DNA of 64,000 nucleotides from Rosa chinensis (Eukaryota > Streptophyta > Magnoliopsida > Rosales > Rosaceae). Made by a program: the position numbers and the translations under genes. The notes under the pieces were generated by a model. That model saw only the letters and a list, made by a program, of their open reading frames with translations. It did no database searches and was not told the origin of the DNA. Location: the NCBI RefSeq assembly GCF_002994745.2, contig NC_037094.1:43165139-43229138 (forward strand), in the 5' to 3' direction. Below are positions 21,178 to 33,105 of this stretch, piece after piece (position 1 is the stretch's first letter; each line of letters starts with the position of its first letter).

Positions 21178-21185
21178 TATAAAAA
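21178..21185 (+). promoter_or_regulatory. TATA-like box without a recognised gene
   Basis: CCTATAAAAAGGCTCC is followed by a purine-rich leader and a possible splice donor (CTACAGGTATATG at about 21297). It could drive a transcript into the palindrome-bearing region downstream. An 85-codon frame at 21640-21897 ends in that region but matches nothing I know. Confidence 0.35.
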
Positions 21186-21385
21186 GGCTCCCTATAGCAG
21201 CGAAGCAGAGGAGGGCAGAAAACACCGAGCAAAAAAGACTACAGAGGGGAGAAAAAAAAAACAGAGAAGGAAGGTCCAAGCTTCACTACCAGAAAGCTAC
21301 AGGTATATGTTTGCCTTCCCCATGATATGAGCCTCTCCAATTAATTCTCATGTCTTGTAGTGGCCTTCTCCAAGACTTTAATAGC

Positions 21386-21656
21386 CGTTCATGAACGACC
21401 ACAATTATTAGAGTCCCCTCCTAAACCTGTCAAAATGACGCTGCTGCTCTCAACTGCTCCAATGCTTGACGCATCGAAACAAAACGGTTGTTCATGAACA
21501 GCCTCGTTTAAATGCTAAAATTACCTTGACAATGGTGCTGATGTGGTCGTTTTCCAAACAAGAAAACAAAATTAATAGAGTGGAGGTTGTTCATGAACAG
21601 CCAACATCCTCAATGATCCAAAACTCATTGCATTGAACAATGGTTGTTCACGAACA
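21386..21656. repeat. Four copies of a TGTTCATGAACA-type palindrome within diverged repeats
   Basis: Palindromes lie at 21386-21397 (CGTTCATGAACG), 21489-21500 and 21588-21599 (TGTTCATGAACA), and 21645-21656 (TGTTCACGAACA). The second and fourth are embedded in related flanks (followed by AGC, then TTTAAATGCTA or TTTAATGCTA), suggesting an old tandem duplication of about 156 bp. Confidence 0.7.
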
Positions 21657-21899
21657 GCTACATTTAATGCTAGAAAGTCCGTTGACATGGTGGTTGGTTT
21701 TGCCATTTGATATTCCCAATGACACGACCTCAGTTTTGCTCAAACAATATTATGGTCTCCCACCAAATTCATGTGCAAGCAGCTGTTGGCTAAGAGCGAA
21801 ACATGCTTCAATTAAGCCGAGATGTGGATGCAGCAAGCATGTGGAAGATGACAAGCTGGAGATGATGAGTTTTGTCCTAAACGAGCCTGAAGCATAATT

Positions 21900-23815
21900 A
21901 TGCCCTTGAGAAGCCACCACTCCAAAATCACTCACTCACAGCCTTCACAAAAAATGAGAACTTCTAAGCCAAATGATGATCATATAAACGTTAATAATTG
22001 ACGTTGCTGGCCATATACACCACACAACATTGCGTCTTCCATGACAAATGAGATCAAACTCACAGGTTAAGTGGCAGCAATTATTAATCTCATCAAACAA
22101 AAGGCAAGAATGTGAGGAGGCTACAGGGACTAGCTAGGATTCAAGGCTTCTCATAAATTGAAAAGAAGCAGACCAATGGCAAAGTGGACACCAACATAAA
22201 TCAATGGTTTGATACAATCATTAATTTTAGAATTTTAAGAAAGTGAAGAGTTCCCGGTGAAGGAAAAAAGAAATGAAATTCTCTGAACCCCAATCCGTTG
22301 GGCCTCCTACAAAAGAAATGGAAGCAAGCCCAGTCTACAAAGGTTCACTTCAAATCTTGAGTTCTGAATTGAAAACCCGACTCTTCAAAATGACAACGAT
22401 GACTCCGTGTAAAGCTTAACTCTTCGTAGTGGGTGTCCCAAGTCACTTTGTTAACTTGAGCCCGTCTACTTCGAAAGCTCAAGCCCGATTAATTTGTAGC
22501 CGAAAGCCCATTCCAAATCACAAGGCCCATTGCAAATCTCAGTACATTGGGTCCGGATCAAATCAACAGACACTCCTCAATCTAAATGTCTGCAAAAGAA
22601 ATACATTTGACGGATTCAAAAAAATACATACATCCGTCGAACACAAAAGTTGGTACAAAACTAGAAATACAAATTCCTGTGAACTACGGTATGTTTGATC
22701 CCACAATGGGTACGTAGGCAATCTAGCAACCCACTAGATGCAACCACAAATCCAAACAGAATCCCTGACTCCACCAGTCAAATTCAACCAGTCCTAAATT
22801 GAATCACTGACTCCAATCAAATTCTCCCAACACTAGAAATATAAATCCCAAGAACTACAACGGTTTGATCCCTCCTCGAGGGTATGTAGGCAATCTAGCG
22901 GCCCACTAGATGCAACCACAAGTCCAAACAAAATCTCCGACTCCCTGGTTCATCCAATCCGAATCCCTGACCTCATCAGTCAAATTCCGCCAAACACCAG
23001 GAAACGTCACAGCCTTTCCAAACAAATCCAAAACAAATCGAATCCCTGGTTCACTTACACCAAATTCGTCCAAACTCTATTCACATTCCAAAAGCAATAC
23101 CCTCCAATGGGTCATTCACCCAATGGAATTCTTGAACTACGAGTGGCTTGATCCCTCTCCAAGGGTACGTAGGCAACCCATTCAAATATCCGGGTGCAGC
23201 TGCAAAAACAAATAAACAAACACACATCCACAATTGGTTTCTTCATAAATGGAATCAAAGGGTGTTTCCCTGTAACAAGGGAATATAATTAAGGGACACA
23301 TTCTGTCTTGAATGGCTCGAACCCGAAATAATTAAAACTCTATTAACTAAATGAATACGAGTGAAATTATCTTGGGTGACATTTACGCTCACAGTGTGCT
23401 TATTTTCTCTCAACAGTGAACTTGCTCTTAGTATACGTTGGTGTATTGATTTGATAATATCTATACACATACGCAAGTGCACATATCGTTAAAATATCGA
23501 AATCGGTGTAGAGACTCACACTAGTTTTTATTTTTTTGGCTTAAAAATATTATGGTCGTCTAGAGTACTTTGATGTATGTCATACCCTTATTTTTTTACT
23601 TTTAGTAAATTAATATAGTGGAAACCTACTGAACTAGTCAACAGGTTACCAAATTAAATATCAACATGTGTCATTTTTAAAAATAAAATTTACCATATTA
23701 ACAACACACTCTTTCTTGATATGCAACATTATTAAAAATCATGTAACAAGTATTGTCAAAATAATAAATTATACATAGTTGAACTACAATTATGACTTAT
23801 GTCAACAGTTGTTGT
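21900..23815. repeat. LTR-like repetitive stretch with three copies of a GTACGTAGGCAA motif
   Basis: Three similar blocks at about 22680-22760, 22855-22940 and 23135-23200 contain a GAACTAC start, TTGATCCC and GGGTACGTAGGCAA (GGTATGTAGGCAA in one). Two are followed by ATCTAG-CRRCCCA-CTAGAT hairpins. This looks like the internal repeat of a gypsy-type LTR, but I found no secure ends. No gene is supported here. Confidence 0.4.
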
Positions 23816-23829
23816 GGTTATTGTAACTG

Positions 23830-24612
23830 AGTGGTCAAAAATGTAAATATCGTATTTGGACAACTTTTATCAAATGGAGAACCTTGATTATCAAGTGGAG
23901 AAGCTCCTTACAATACTGAGTTGTTACATATCTTTTTGTCTAATTTTAATTTTACCATGTTCACAACACAAATGTTGTCGGAATTGTAAAATGGTTGGTA
24001 ATCTTGTAAATGGTATAGTTTTTGAAGTAATTACTACAATATCAGAACAAAAGTTACCACTTTTACACCGATAGTTGTGAGTTATGGTAAAATATGTGGT
24101 CATTGAGTAATTATTCCATTAATGATAAAAATATAAAGATTTACCACTTTGACAACAAATTTGTTGTTGCACTTGTTAAATTGTCCATAAATTAGTACAT
24201 TAGTTTAGGTTGAGTAATTACTATATATAAGACAAAAGTTACCGCTTTTGATATAATTGTTGTGGTTATGGTAAAATGTGTAGTCATTGTAGTAATCATT
24301 TCATTAATGATAAAAACATAAAGATTTACCATTCTGACAACAAATTTTTTGTCATTCTTGTTAAATTGTCTATAAATTAGTACATTAGTTTAGGTGGAGT
24401 AATTACTACAAATAGAACAAAAGTTACCGCTTTTACATCAAGTGTTATGGTTTATGATAAAATGTGTAGTCATTTTGGTAATAATTTCACTAATGGTAAA
24501 AACATAAAGATTTACTACTTTGATAACAAATTTATTGTCACACTTGTGAAATTATCCATAAACTAGTATATATGTTGTAGGTGGAGTAATTACTATAATT
24601 AGAACAAAACTT
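23830..24612. repeat. Tandem array of about 185-bp AT-rich units
   Basis: Units begin CTTTTACA or CTTTTGAT after AAAGTTACC at about 24060, 24244 and 24430, with a more diverged unit before. Each contains AACATAAAGATTTACCA and GTGGAGTAATTACTA-like words. Spacing is 184-186 bp, a satellite-like length. Confidence 0.75.
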
Positions 24613-24876
24613 AATCTTTTTTTCATCAATTGTTGGAGTTTGTGGTAATTTAAGTTGATTAAAAGTAATTACTAATTCAAAGATGGACGTTACACAATAT
24701 ACTACTTAATTTAATTATGCAAGAGAGAACTTTATTACACAAATGAGGACATGTAAAGCTATGGCATGGGCATTAACATTTCTCATACATGTTCTATTTT
24801 ATATAATATTTACCATTCTTAGGACTCATGTAACTACTTTGAGGACACATGTGGTAATTAAAAAAAATCCTCATTA

Positions 24877-25063
24877 TGTTAAAGGAAAAACACATTAAGT
24901 GTCTTCGTCAAATTGAATGACGAAGAGGGAATCAAGGAATTAACGATTACCGATCAATCAACATCGATTACATATCAATCAACATTTAATGTCATCATTA
25001 TAATTGATATTTCCGCTGTAATTCCGTCCATATATAAAGGGATTATGAAATGAAATGAGTAGA
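24877..25063 (+). repeat. 5' LTR of the copia element, first part
   Basis: It matches the 3' LTR from TGTTAAAGGAAAA to GAAATGAAATGAGTAGA, where a solo LTR interrupts it. The remainder is at 26772-26800 and ends TTTTACA. The next bases, CGTTATCAGCACG, are the likely primer-binding side. Confidence 0.85.
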
Positions 25064-26766
25064 CGATAGGAGCACAAAGAACGACGATATTATTGAGTAT
25101 GTGCCCTATTTTAGCCTTATTTCTCCCTTAGTTTCGTGTTTTGAGTCATTAAGTCGTTTTCAGAGTCTTGTAGAGTGTTTGGGGTGAAATAGGTGAAAAA
25201 CAAAAAAAATTCATGAAAAATCCTAACTGGATCAGGATTTCTCACCATCGACTTTTTGCGGTTGTTACATTTTAATTCCCTTTATTTTCTCTAAAATATT
25301 CTGATATTATCCTCCTTGTTGTAGGAAACCTTGCCTGATGGAACTCTTGGAAACAACAATGATGGAATCAGAAAATAAAGCATTTAAGACGTTTGACCAA
25401 GCAATGAAGAAGGGAAATAAAGGAGAAAGACGTTTTCAGTTGGGGAATAAAGGAGAAAGACGTTTTTCAGTTGAGGAATAAAGGAGAAAGACGTTTCAAC
25501 TGGAAAATAAATAAGAGAAAGACGTTTCAGCTTGTTAAAAGACCTCATTATGGGAGGAATTAAGGCCATAAAGGAGACGTTTCAGTTGGAAAATTAAAGG
25601 AATTATGATGCAATCCCATCTGTACAAATGATGAAGGGTATGATCGACAAAAGCCAACCAATGCTTCCTTATAAATAGGCAACGTCCAGACCAGAATTAT
25701 TATCAATTCCTGGCCAAAAACTTTTCCGAGACTCTGCCCAATTCACTCCTCAAACCTCCATCACCTACAAGACCATGACCACCATCCTTCCATCAATCTA
25801 CGAAGCTCTTAGGCGCTAAGTCAAGGACACTCTACCACCACAGCAGAGACGAGTTCATCACCTTGTTGCCACGTCGTTGAGGAAAGCTTCAAAGTGTAAC
25901 TATGACTCTACTTACTATTTTTGTTTCGGTTTTGTGTGTTTGGATTTGCGAGTTGTGTAATTGGAGACTTGAAATTTTCAGAATATTTTTATTAATATTT
26001 TCGAGGTTTTTAGTTTATTATTGAGTTAATTTTGAGAATTCTTTTATGATGCATGTTACAATCTTGTGCCCTTTTACGTGTTTAGGTAATTTTTAGAGTT
26101 AGGTTAATAAGTTTGCATGCTAGAATAAAGGTGAGAGTTCTTGTGTGTTTGCTTAATTTGCCAAGAGTGATTGTTATTTGTTAAGGCGCTAAGTTAAACA
26201 AGTAGCAATTAGTTCTAAAAAGTGGTAAAAATCATGTTCAATGGCTAAACGATTCTGGAAATTACGTATTAAATTCTATGTGTAATGGTTAATTTGCACG
26301 TGTGAGTTGATTTGAGGGTTAGATAATACTACTAGTTAAGAGAATTACGCTGAGTGTTTTCGGAAATTAGTAGTATTAGGCTTGGTAAGGACTTTTCTCA
26401 TCCAAGACCACATTAGAATGAATTAGATAAATGGATTGATCCGCTAAGGCTTTTCATTTGGGCTCTTATCTAGGCATATAAGATGGGCACATTTTTGTAG
26501 CATGTTGAAATGGATTTTCTGTTTTTACACTTAGTAATTTCCGAGTGGTATTGGTTTAGTTTAGGGAAGTTGATCATTATATATAGGTTTATTTGTTTTG
26601 GTTTTATTTTAAGTAGATTAGGAACCAGATTTCAAAACCCCCATTTTATTCTTTTATTTGTTAATTGACCTTTTTGTGTAGGTGTACCCTACAATCCCTG
26701 CTTATCATCCTATACTAGCAACTACATTTTGCAGGGTTAAATTGTGAGGCTATTTTAGCCGCATCA
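25064..26766 (+). mobile_element. Solo LTR A (long gypsy-type LTR) inside the copia 5' LTR
   Basis: GTAGA flanks both sides (25059-25063 and 26767-26771), a 5-bp target duplication. The element runs from CGATAGGAGC (first base changed from T as in copy B) to GCCGCATCA and holds no coding sequence. It contains about four 31-bp repeats of GGAGAAAGACGTTTTCAGTT type at 25420-25540. The opposite-strand copy at 27258-29054 confirms the ends. Confidence 0.85.
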
Positions 26767-26771
26767 GTAGA

Positions 26772-27252
26772 CCAATTCCAATTCTCATTTTACTTTTACA
26801 CGTTATCAGCACGCTCAGAGCCAATAGCCAAAAGAAAAAAATTCTAGCTTTGAAAAACAAAAGAAAATGCCCAAGCTTCGGAAAAAAAAAAAAAAAAACA
26901 GATCTCCAGGTCGGGTTTGCATTAGACCTGAGGCCAGATCCCAATCAACCTATCCACATGGGCCTCCTCCCGGCCAGCCTCTATCCTGCGCACACCCTCG
27001 CCCAGCGCTTGCAACAGACCGGCCTCATTGACACAGCTAGCACAGACAGGCCTCATCCAGCCCCACAGACCGGCCTCGTCCAGCCTTAGCCTTCTCGCCC
27101 ACACAAATGCTCGCCTTTACCTAGCCGCCTCCAGCTCTGCACCGCCGAGCCAACTCCAGCCCTGCACGGCCGGATTACGCATGGCCCAGCAAGCAAGCAT
27201 CTAGTCGAACCCGACCTCGGCGCAGCAAATCCGGCCAAGTCACGGTGCCCCA
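26772..27252 (+). other. Copia LTR end and GC-rich leader between two solo LTRs
   Basis: The first 29 bp complete the 5' LTR. The rest is leader with a poly(A)-like run at about 26881-26898 and a CGGCCTC-rich block. No gene is seen. Confidence 0.6.
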
Positions 27253-27257
27253 GACCT

Positions 27258-29054
27258 TGATGCGGCTTAAATAGCCTCACAATTTAACCCTGCACAATGT
27301 AGTTGTCAGTATAGGATAAGCATGGATCGTTCAGTCGGGGATTGTAGGGTACACCCACACAAAAAGGTCAATTAACAAATAAAAGAATAAAATGGGGGGT
27401 TTTGAAATCTGGTTCCTAATCTACTTAAAATAAAACCAAAACAAATAAACCTATATATAATGATCAACTTCCCTAAACTAAACCAATACCACTCGGAAAT
27501 TACTAAGTGTAAAAACAGAAAATTCATTTCAACATGCTACAAAAATGTGCCTATCTTGAACGCCTAGATAAGAGCCCAAATGAAAAGCCTCAGCGGATCA
27601 ATCCATTTATCTGATTCGTTCTAACGTAGGCTTGGATCGGAAAAGTCCTTACCAAGCCTAATACTACTAATTTCCGAAAACACTCAGTGTAATTCTCTTA
27701 ACTAGTAGTATTATCTAACTCTCGAATCAACTCACACGTGCAAATTAACCATTACACATAGAATTTAATACGTAATTTCCAGAATCGTTTAATCATTAAA
27801 GCATGATTTTTACCACCCGTTAGAACTAATTACTACTTGTTTAACTCAGCGTCTTAACAAATAACAATTACTCTTGGCAAATTAAGCAAACACACAAGAA
27901 CTCTCACCGTTATTCTAGCATGCAAACTTATGAACCTAACTCTGAAAATTACCTAAACACGTAAAAGGGTACAAGATTATAACATGCATCATAAAAGAAT
28001 TCTCGAAATTAACTCAATAATAAATTGAAAATCTCAAAAATATTAATAAAAATATTCTGAAAATTTCGTGTCTCCAATTACACAACTCGCAAATCCAAAC
28101 ACACAAAACCGAAACCAAAATTGTAAATAGAGTCATAGTTACACTTTGAAGCTTTCCTCAGCGGCTTGGCAACAAGGTGATGAACTCGTCTCTACTATGG
28201 TGGTGGAGCGTCCTTGACTCAGCGCCTTAGACCTTTGTAGATTGATGGATGGATGGTGGTCACGGTCTTGTAGGAGATGGAGGTTTGAGGAGTGAATTGG
28301 GCAATCTTGGAATGGTTTTTGGCCAGGAAGTGATGCGCAAGGAAGTGATTGGCCAGAAAGCGATCTTGGCTGGGAAGTAATGATAATTCTGTTATGGACG
28401 TTACCTATTTATAGGGGAGCATTGGTTGGCTTTTGTCGATCGTACCCTTCATCATTGGACGGATGGGATTGCATCATAATTTCTTTAATTTCCCAACTGA
28501 AACATCTCCTTTATGGCCTTAACTCCTCTCATAATGGGGCAATTCCTTTAATTTCCAAGCTGAAACGTCTTTCTCTTATTTATTTTCCAGTTGAAACATC
28601 TTTCTCTTTTATTCCTCAACTGAAAATGTCTTTCTCCTTTATTCCCCAACTGAAAACGTCTTTCTCCTTTATTGCCCAACTGAAAACGTCTTTCTCCTTT
28701 ATTTTCCTCCTTCATTGCTTGGTCAAATTCTTAAATGCTTTATTTTATGACTCCATCATTGCTGTTTCCAAGAGTTCCACTAGGCAAGGTTTCCTACAAC
28801 AAGTAGGAGAATATCAGAATTTTCTAGAGAAAATAAAAGGAATTAAAATGTAAAGACCGCAAAAACAGTTGACAGTGAGGAATCCTGATCCAGCTAGGAT
28901 TTTTCATGAATTTTACTTTTTCCGCCTATTTCACTCCAAACACTCAACAAGACTCTCAAAATGACTTAATAACTCAAAACACTAAACTAAGGGAGAAACA
29001 AGGCTAAAATGGGGCAAATATTCAATAATATCGTCACATTTTTTGCTCCTATCA
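27258..29054 (-). mobile_element. Solo LTR B, same family as solo LTR A, opposite orientation
   Basis: GACCT lies at 27253-27257 and again at 29055-29059. The insert begins TGATGCGGC and ends GCTCCTATCA, so it has TG...CA ends, and it matches solo LTR A in reverse complement over its length. The GAAAGACGTTTTCAGTT repeat array has about five units here (28560-28715). With A it forms a large inverted repeat across a 491-bp spacer. Confidence 0.87.
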
Positions 29055-29339
29055 GACCTCTTGGTCGGCACTTCCTCCGTCAGCTGGCCTCTATCACCAC
29101 ACCTACCACCGCCCAGCACTTGCTGCAAACCAGAAGGCCAGATTGATAGCACCTTCAGCAAACTAGAAACATATGAGGAAAAAGAAGAAAGAAGAGAATT
29201 TAAGCATGCCTTATATTTTATTGTTTATGTTTTTATCATGAAATTTTGAGTATGTTTTATTTTATTTACGCTTATATAATTATTCCTTAACATGTTTTTA
29301 TGTTATGCTATTGTTTATAGTTTTACGCATGATATATTA

Positions 29340-29348
29340 TGTGTAGTG

Positions 29349-29413
<65 letters not shown>

Positions 29414-30535
29414 AAATGGGGCTGGTGCGGCTGCCCTTAAGCCTTGATGAATGAAATTGCAGAATACAAGGGGGGGACATAGAGCCTGAACCCCAAATTA
29501 CAATAAGCATAGATAGAACATCCTGAAATAATACCAAGATTCTCCACAAAACCTATGTATTCTAACAAGCACCAATTAGCAAAGAGTGCACGAATGGCTA
29601 CTCCATTTGCTTTGACATAGCGGTGACATACTGGAAAGATAAGTCTATCACGAAGAAGCATCATTACAAATAGTACAGTTTTCCCACTATGTTTCCACAC
29701 AGAAATAAATCCGGCGACACTCAATTTCATTATGCCATTAGGAGGTTGTGTTCATTTGATCAAGCAAATAACTCGCCGCCTCGCTAGGCCAGACAAGGCA
29801 CACAAAGTTCGCATACCGGGACAAAGCCCACTTCGCCCTAACCAAAATTGGTAGGGAATTATTACCGGCATAGAGCCTTAGCATACTAAATGTAAATAAT
29901 AATTAAGCAAAACAGAAAACTAAGTTGGGTCAAGGGCCAAAGCCCAACCCAACAAAATGGTCAAAGCCTAGACTAACAAGATGGTTAAAGCCCAGACCTA
30001 ATATGTAACCGACCCAAGCCGAGATCAGGAGCAAAGCTAACCACCTGCCGGCGCCTTCCCTGTAGACCATCCACCGGTAGCAGCACCAACATCCACCTTC
30101 CGGCTAGCCACCCCACCTTTCCAGAGATTAGAGCCAGAACATCCCACCCAGTGATCGATCCGAACTGATAAGATCTAGTCCAATCGATCTGATCCACCAC
30201 CAGAGAATTGCAGCTACGCCGCTGTCCCTTCACCACCCTCAGGTGGTCTCCGATCCCGCCACACCTCCGCAAAAAGTCCGCACTTCTTCCTATGGTCAGG
30301 CGACATCGGCCCCGACACCCATCCATCTACCCGCCGCTGCCCCTCACAGTTAAATCCTCCAAACGCCAATGTCGCCACCCTACAACCTTCTCCCCAACTG
30401 GACCATGCAATCCTGGCCACAAGGACCCTTCGAGCCCATCCAACAACGCAACCGCGAGGGTGTGCCGTCGGACCGGCCATACACTTAAATGGAAGACACT
30501 CGCCGCCTAGGGTTTTGGAGAGAGAGAAACCGGTA
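29340..30535 (-). mobile_element. Probable truncated LINE-like insertion in the copia leader
   Basis: A (TA)n run at about 29360-29410 is followed by sequence that on the minus strand has a 97-codon frame (29437-29730). From 29990 to 30520 there is GC-rich DNA whose minus-strand start reads TCTCCAAAACCCTAGGCGGC, a typical plant LINE leader. No conserved LINE enzyme motif is visible and no target duplication was found. Alternatively the GC-rich block belongs to the copia leader. Confidence 0.4.
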
Positions 30536-31690
30536 CTTCGAGATAAAACAACTTTTTCAAAATGTTTTGAGCATGCCATGTAATTTATTTTTATATATGC
30601 TATGTTTAAATGTGCTATGGTTATTCCTTATTTAGCATGCTACATATAAATTACATCTTGCCATGATAATGAAAATTCATGCGTATTATAAACACATAAT
30701 TACCGTGATAAAGTATTTTCATATAGCATTGAAAAAAAGTGACCATTATGAATCTTGGTCTTGAAATCTAATTCATATTTTTGGAAAATAATTCACGTGG
30801 ATGTCTTTATGACTGCGTAATTTATATCTTCCCTCTTGTTTATATAGATGGCTGATCCAACTCGACCTGAATTTGACATCTTGGACTCATAAGGACTTGA
30901 GTACCATCGTTGGGTTTCCGATGTGGAAACTGCTTTTGTGGCAAAAGACTACTCTGCCACCATTACTGAGCCCAAAGATGATGAACCATCTAATAAGGTG
31001 ACTCTAATAATGACAGGACCCACCCCGAATTTCACCTTGAAATCCAAAGTGGCCCTGCGGGGCCCATTTTAGAAGAAATTCTACCAAAAATTTGGCGGAA
31101 CTTCCTCTAAAAGTGGACTACTCAAATCTGTAGAAAAATATTTACACTTCTAAAATAATCCACTTAATCTTCTGGAGCCACCATGCTCCCTAAAATATAA
31201 CATCTCCCATATCACAAAACAATTTTGAACTTAAAAAATATTAATCTCAAAGGTTATCAGAGCAATCTAATGTACAGGCGTACAAGAGAATAGAATACAA
31301 GATAAAGGACCGATACTTTTATAATGAGGAAGCGATAACAGCTATGCCTCAACCCCATGTACGCTCGACCTCAAGCTAAACTGGCCTGCAAACTGGGCAT
31401 TTGAAACCAAAGGGCCCGGGGAAAAGCATTGAAAATCGTTAGAGTGAGTGGACGAAAAATAAATAATTTCAAATGAACAAGTGAAACTTAATGCTTTCCG
31501 AAGTTATTCTCTAAAACCTCGCATGCTGTAACAATCTTGAAAACACTCTTAATCACCATCTTTGCTGCAATCTTAATCTCATAAAATAGAACATCTCACA
31601 ATCTTTTAAAATCTCCAATTCCTCCTATACGTAATCACATTTCAGACATCTTGTTAAATTACTCGTCTCAAATCATATCTCAAAATGGAC

Positions 31691-31996
31691 GATGACTAAA
31701 GGGGACTGCCGATTAGTCATCTCATGCCACCTGGAGGGGACTGCTGACCAGTGACGCATCGGAGGGGACTGCCGACCGGACGAGGAGGTGATGGTTAGAA
31801 GGGACTGCCGACTAACCATAGGTAGTTCGAGGGGACTGCTGACTAACTACCTCATGTCATCTAGAGGGGACTGCCGACTAAATGACGCATCGGAGGGGAC
31901 TGCCGACCGGAATATTCTGGAAGGGACTGCCGACCAGAATATTGTCTGGAGGGGATTGACGCCCAAACTATTACCTGGAGGGGACTACCGACCAGG
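31691..31996 (-). repeat. Array of ten hairpin units: conserved 13-nt core, variable self-complementary flanks
   Basis: Each unit has the core AGGGGACTGCCGA (minor variants) flanked by two arms that pair with each other but differ from unit to unit. Examples: GATGACTAA/TTAGTCATC (31691-31721), ATGGTTAG/CTAACCAT (31791-31819), GTCATCTAG/CTAAATGAC (31856-31886), AATATTCTGG/CCAGAATATT (31911-31943) and CCTGG/CCAGG (31974-31996). Weaker stems of 3-6 bp occur in units starting at about 31731, 31760, 31891 and 31944. Unit spacing is 28-37 bp. On the presumed sense strand the core reads TCGGCAGTCCCCT. I know of no named family with this design. Confidence 0.9.
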
Positions 31997-33027
31997 GAAA
32001 GCATGCATGCGCTGACTTATTTACCTCCTCAATAAACTGGATTCAATCTCTTTAAGGCAATTGCTACCGGAAAGAACCCGATATTAATTCACTAAATCCT
32101 TAATAGTTCATCGAAAGCATAACTCAGGAATATCTCGATAACTCAAACCTCAATATCTCAATAAATCCTCGAAAGCATAAATCCCATACTCGATAAATCA
32201 ATAAATGCTTTCGGAAAGAATTCTCAATATAACTTCAAATCTGATAAGTGCGGAACTCGAAACTTAAGAAATTTCGATAATTCCATTGTGCTCTAATATT
32301 TGGTAAATCATTCGTATTCGTATAACATCATATAAATCGATATTCGAAATCAATATAATTCTCATAATATTTTCTTAATCGATCACTTCCTGAAATCATT
32401 TCCCAACTCAATAACTCATAAGTAACTATCTCGAAAATCTACTAAAAGCCCTCGGGAAGGAATTTCAATACTAACCCTCGTAATTCATAAATAAATCTCA
32501 ATAAACCAAAGTTTATAAAATCATAAAACTCAATAATTCAAATAATAAATTAAACCTCAATTAGAAAATAATAATATATTGCATGCACAATTAATTTAAA
32601 ATAAATGTCCACTCACGGTTTGCGGCTACAACGGCCGTCCAACTTTCCCGTCCTCAACTCACATATCCGTCGTCCAGAAACTGTCTGACGCGCCCTCACG
32701 CACCGCCGGTCAACCACCATATCTCTAAGTGACCAAACAATTAAGCAAACCGAAGTAGAGTAAAATTTTCTAATTATGCTTTCTTCCTCCACGCTGCAAA
32801 TCGCTTCAAGATATTTGGGGAGCTTCAAGTACGCCTCAATGGGCTTCTAAAAAGCCTGGCTTTGTTGCCGGAGGTGGCCAGAATTGAGGTCAACGGTCAC
32901 ATGCTACAGTAAAATTCTCGGCCTTGGTTCACCCTTTTCCGGCCAAGACTCGACGAGCTACCACCCCAGGCTTGTCTAGGAGGAGGAGAGGGGTCTCGGT
33001 TTGCTCCCACGTGGTCGGAGGTGCAGA

Positions 33028-33028
33028 G

Positions 33029-33098
<70 letters not shown>
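33028..33098. repeat. (GA)n microsatellite in solo LTR C
   Basis: About 35 GA units, reading as CT repeats on the presumed sense strand of the LTR, downstream of its TATA-like box. Confidence 0.95.

Positions 33099-33105
<7 letters not shown>

Noticed and set aside
21640..21897. 85-codon frame with several Cys, considered as a small secreted peptide
   Set aside because: No signal peptide and no recognisable family, and it starts within a diverged palindrome repeat; support is too weak for a gene call.
31691..31996. Possible CRISPR array
   Set aside because: The regular repeats are short conserved cores flanked by self-complementary arms, not long identical repeats with unrelated spacers, and the setting is a plant LTR.
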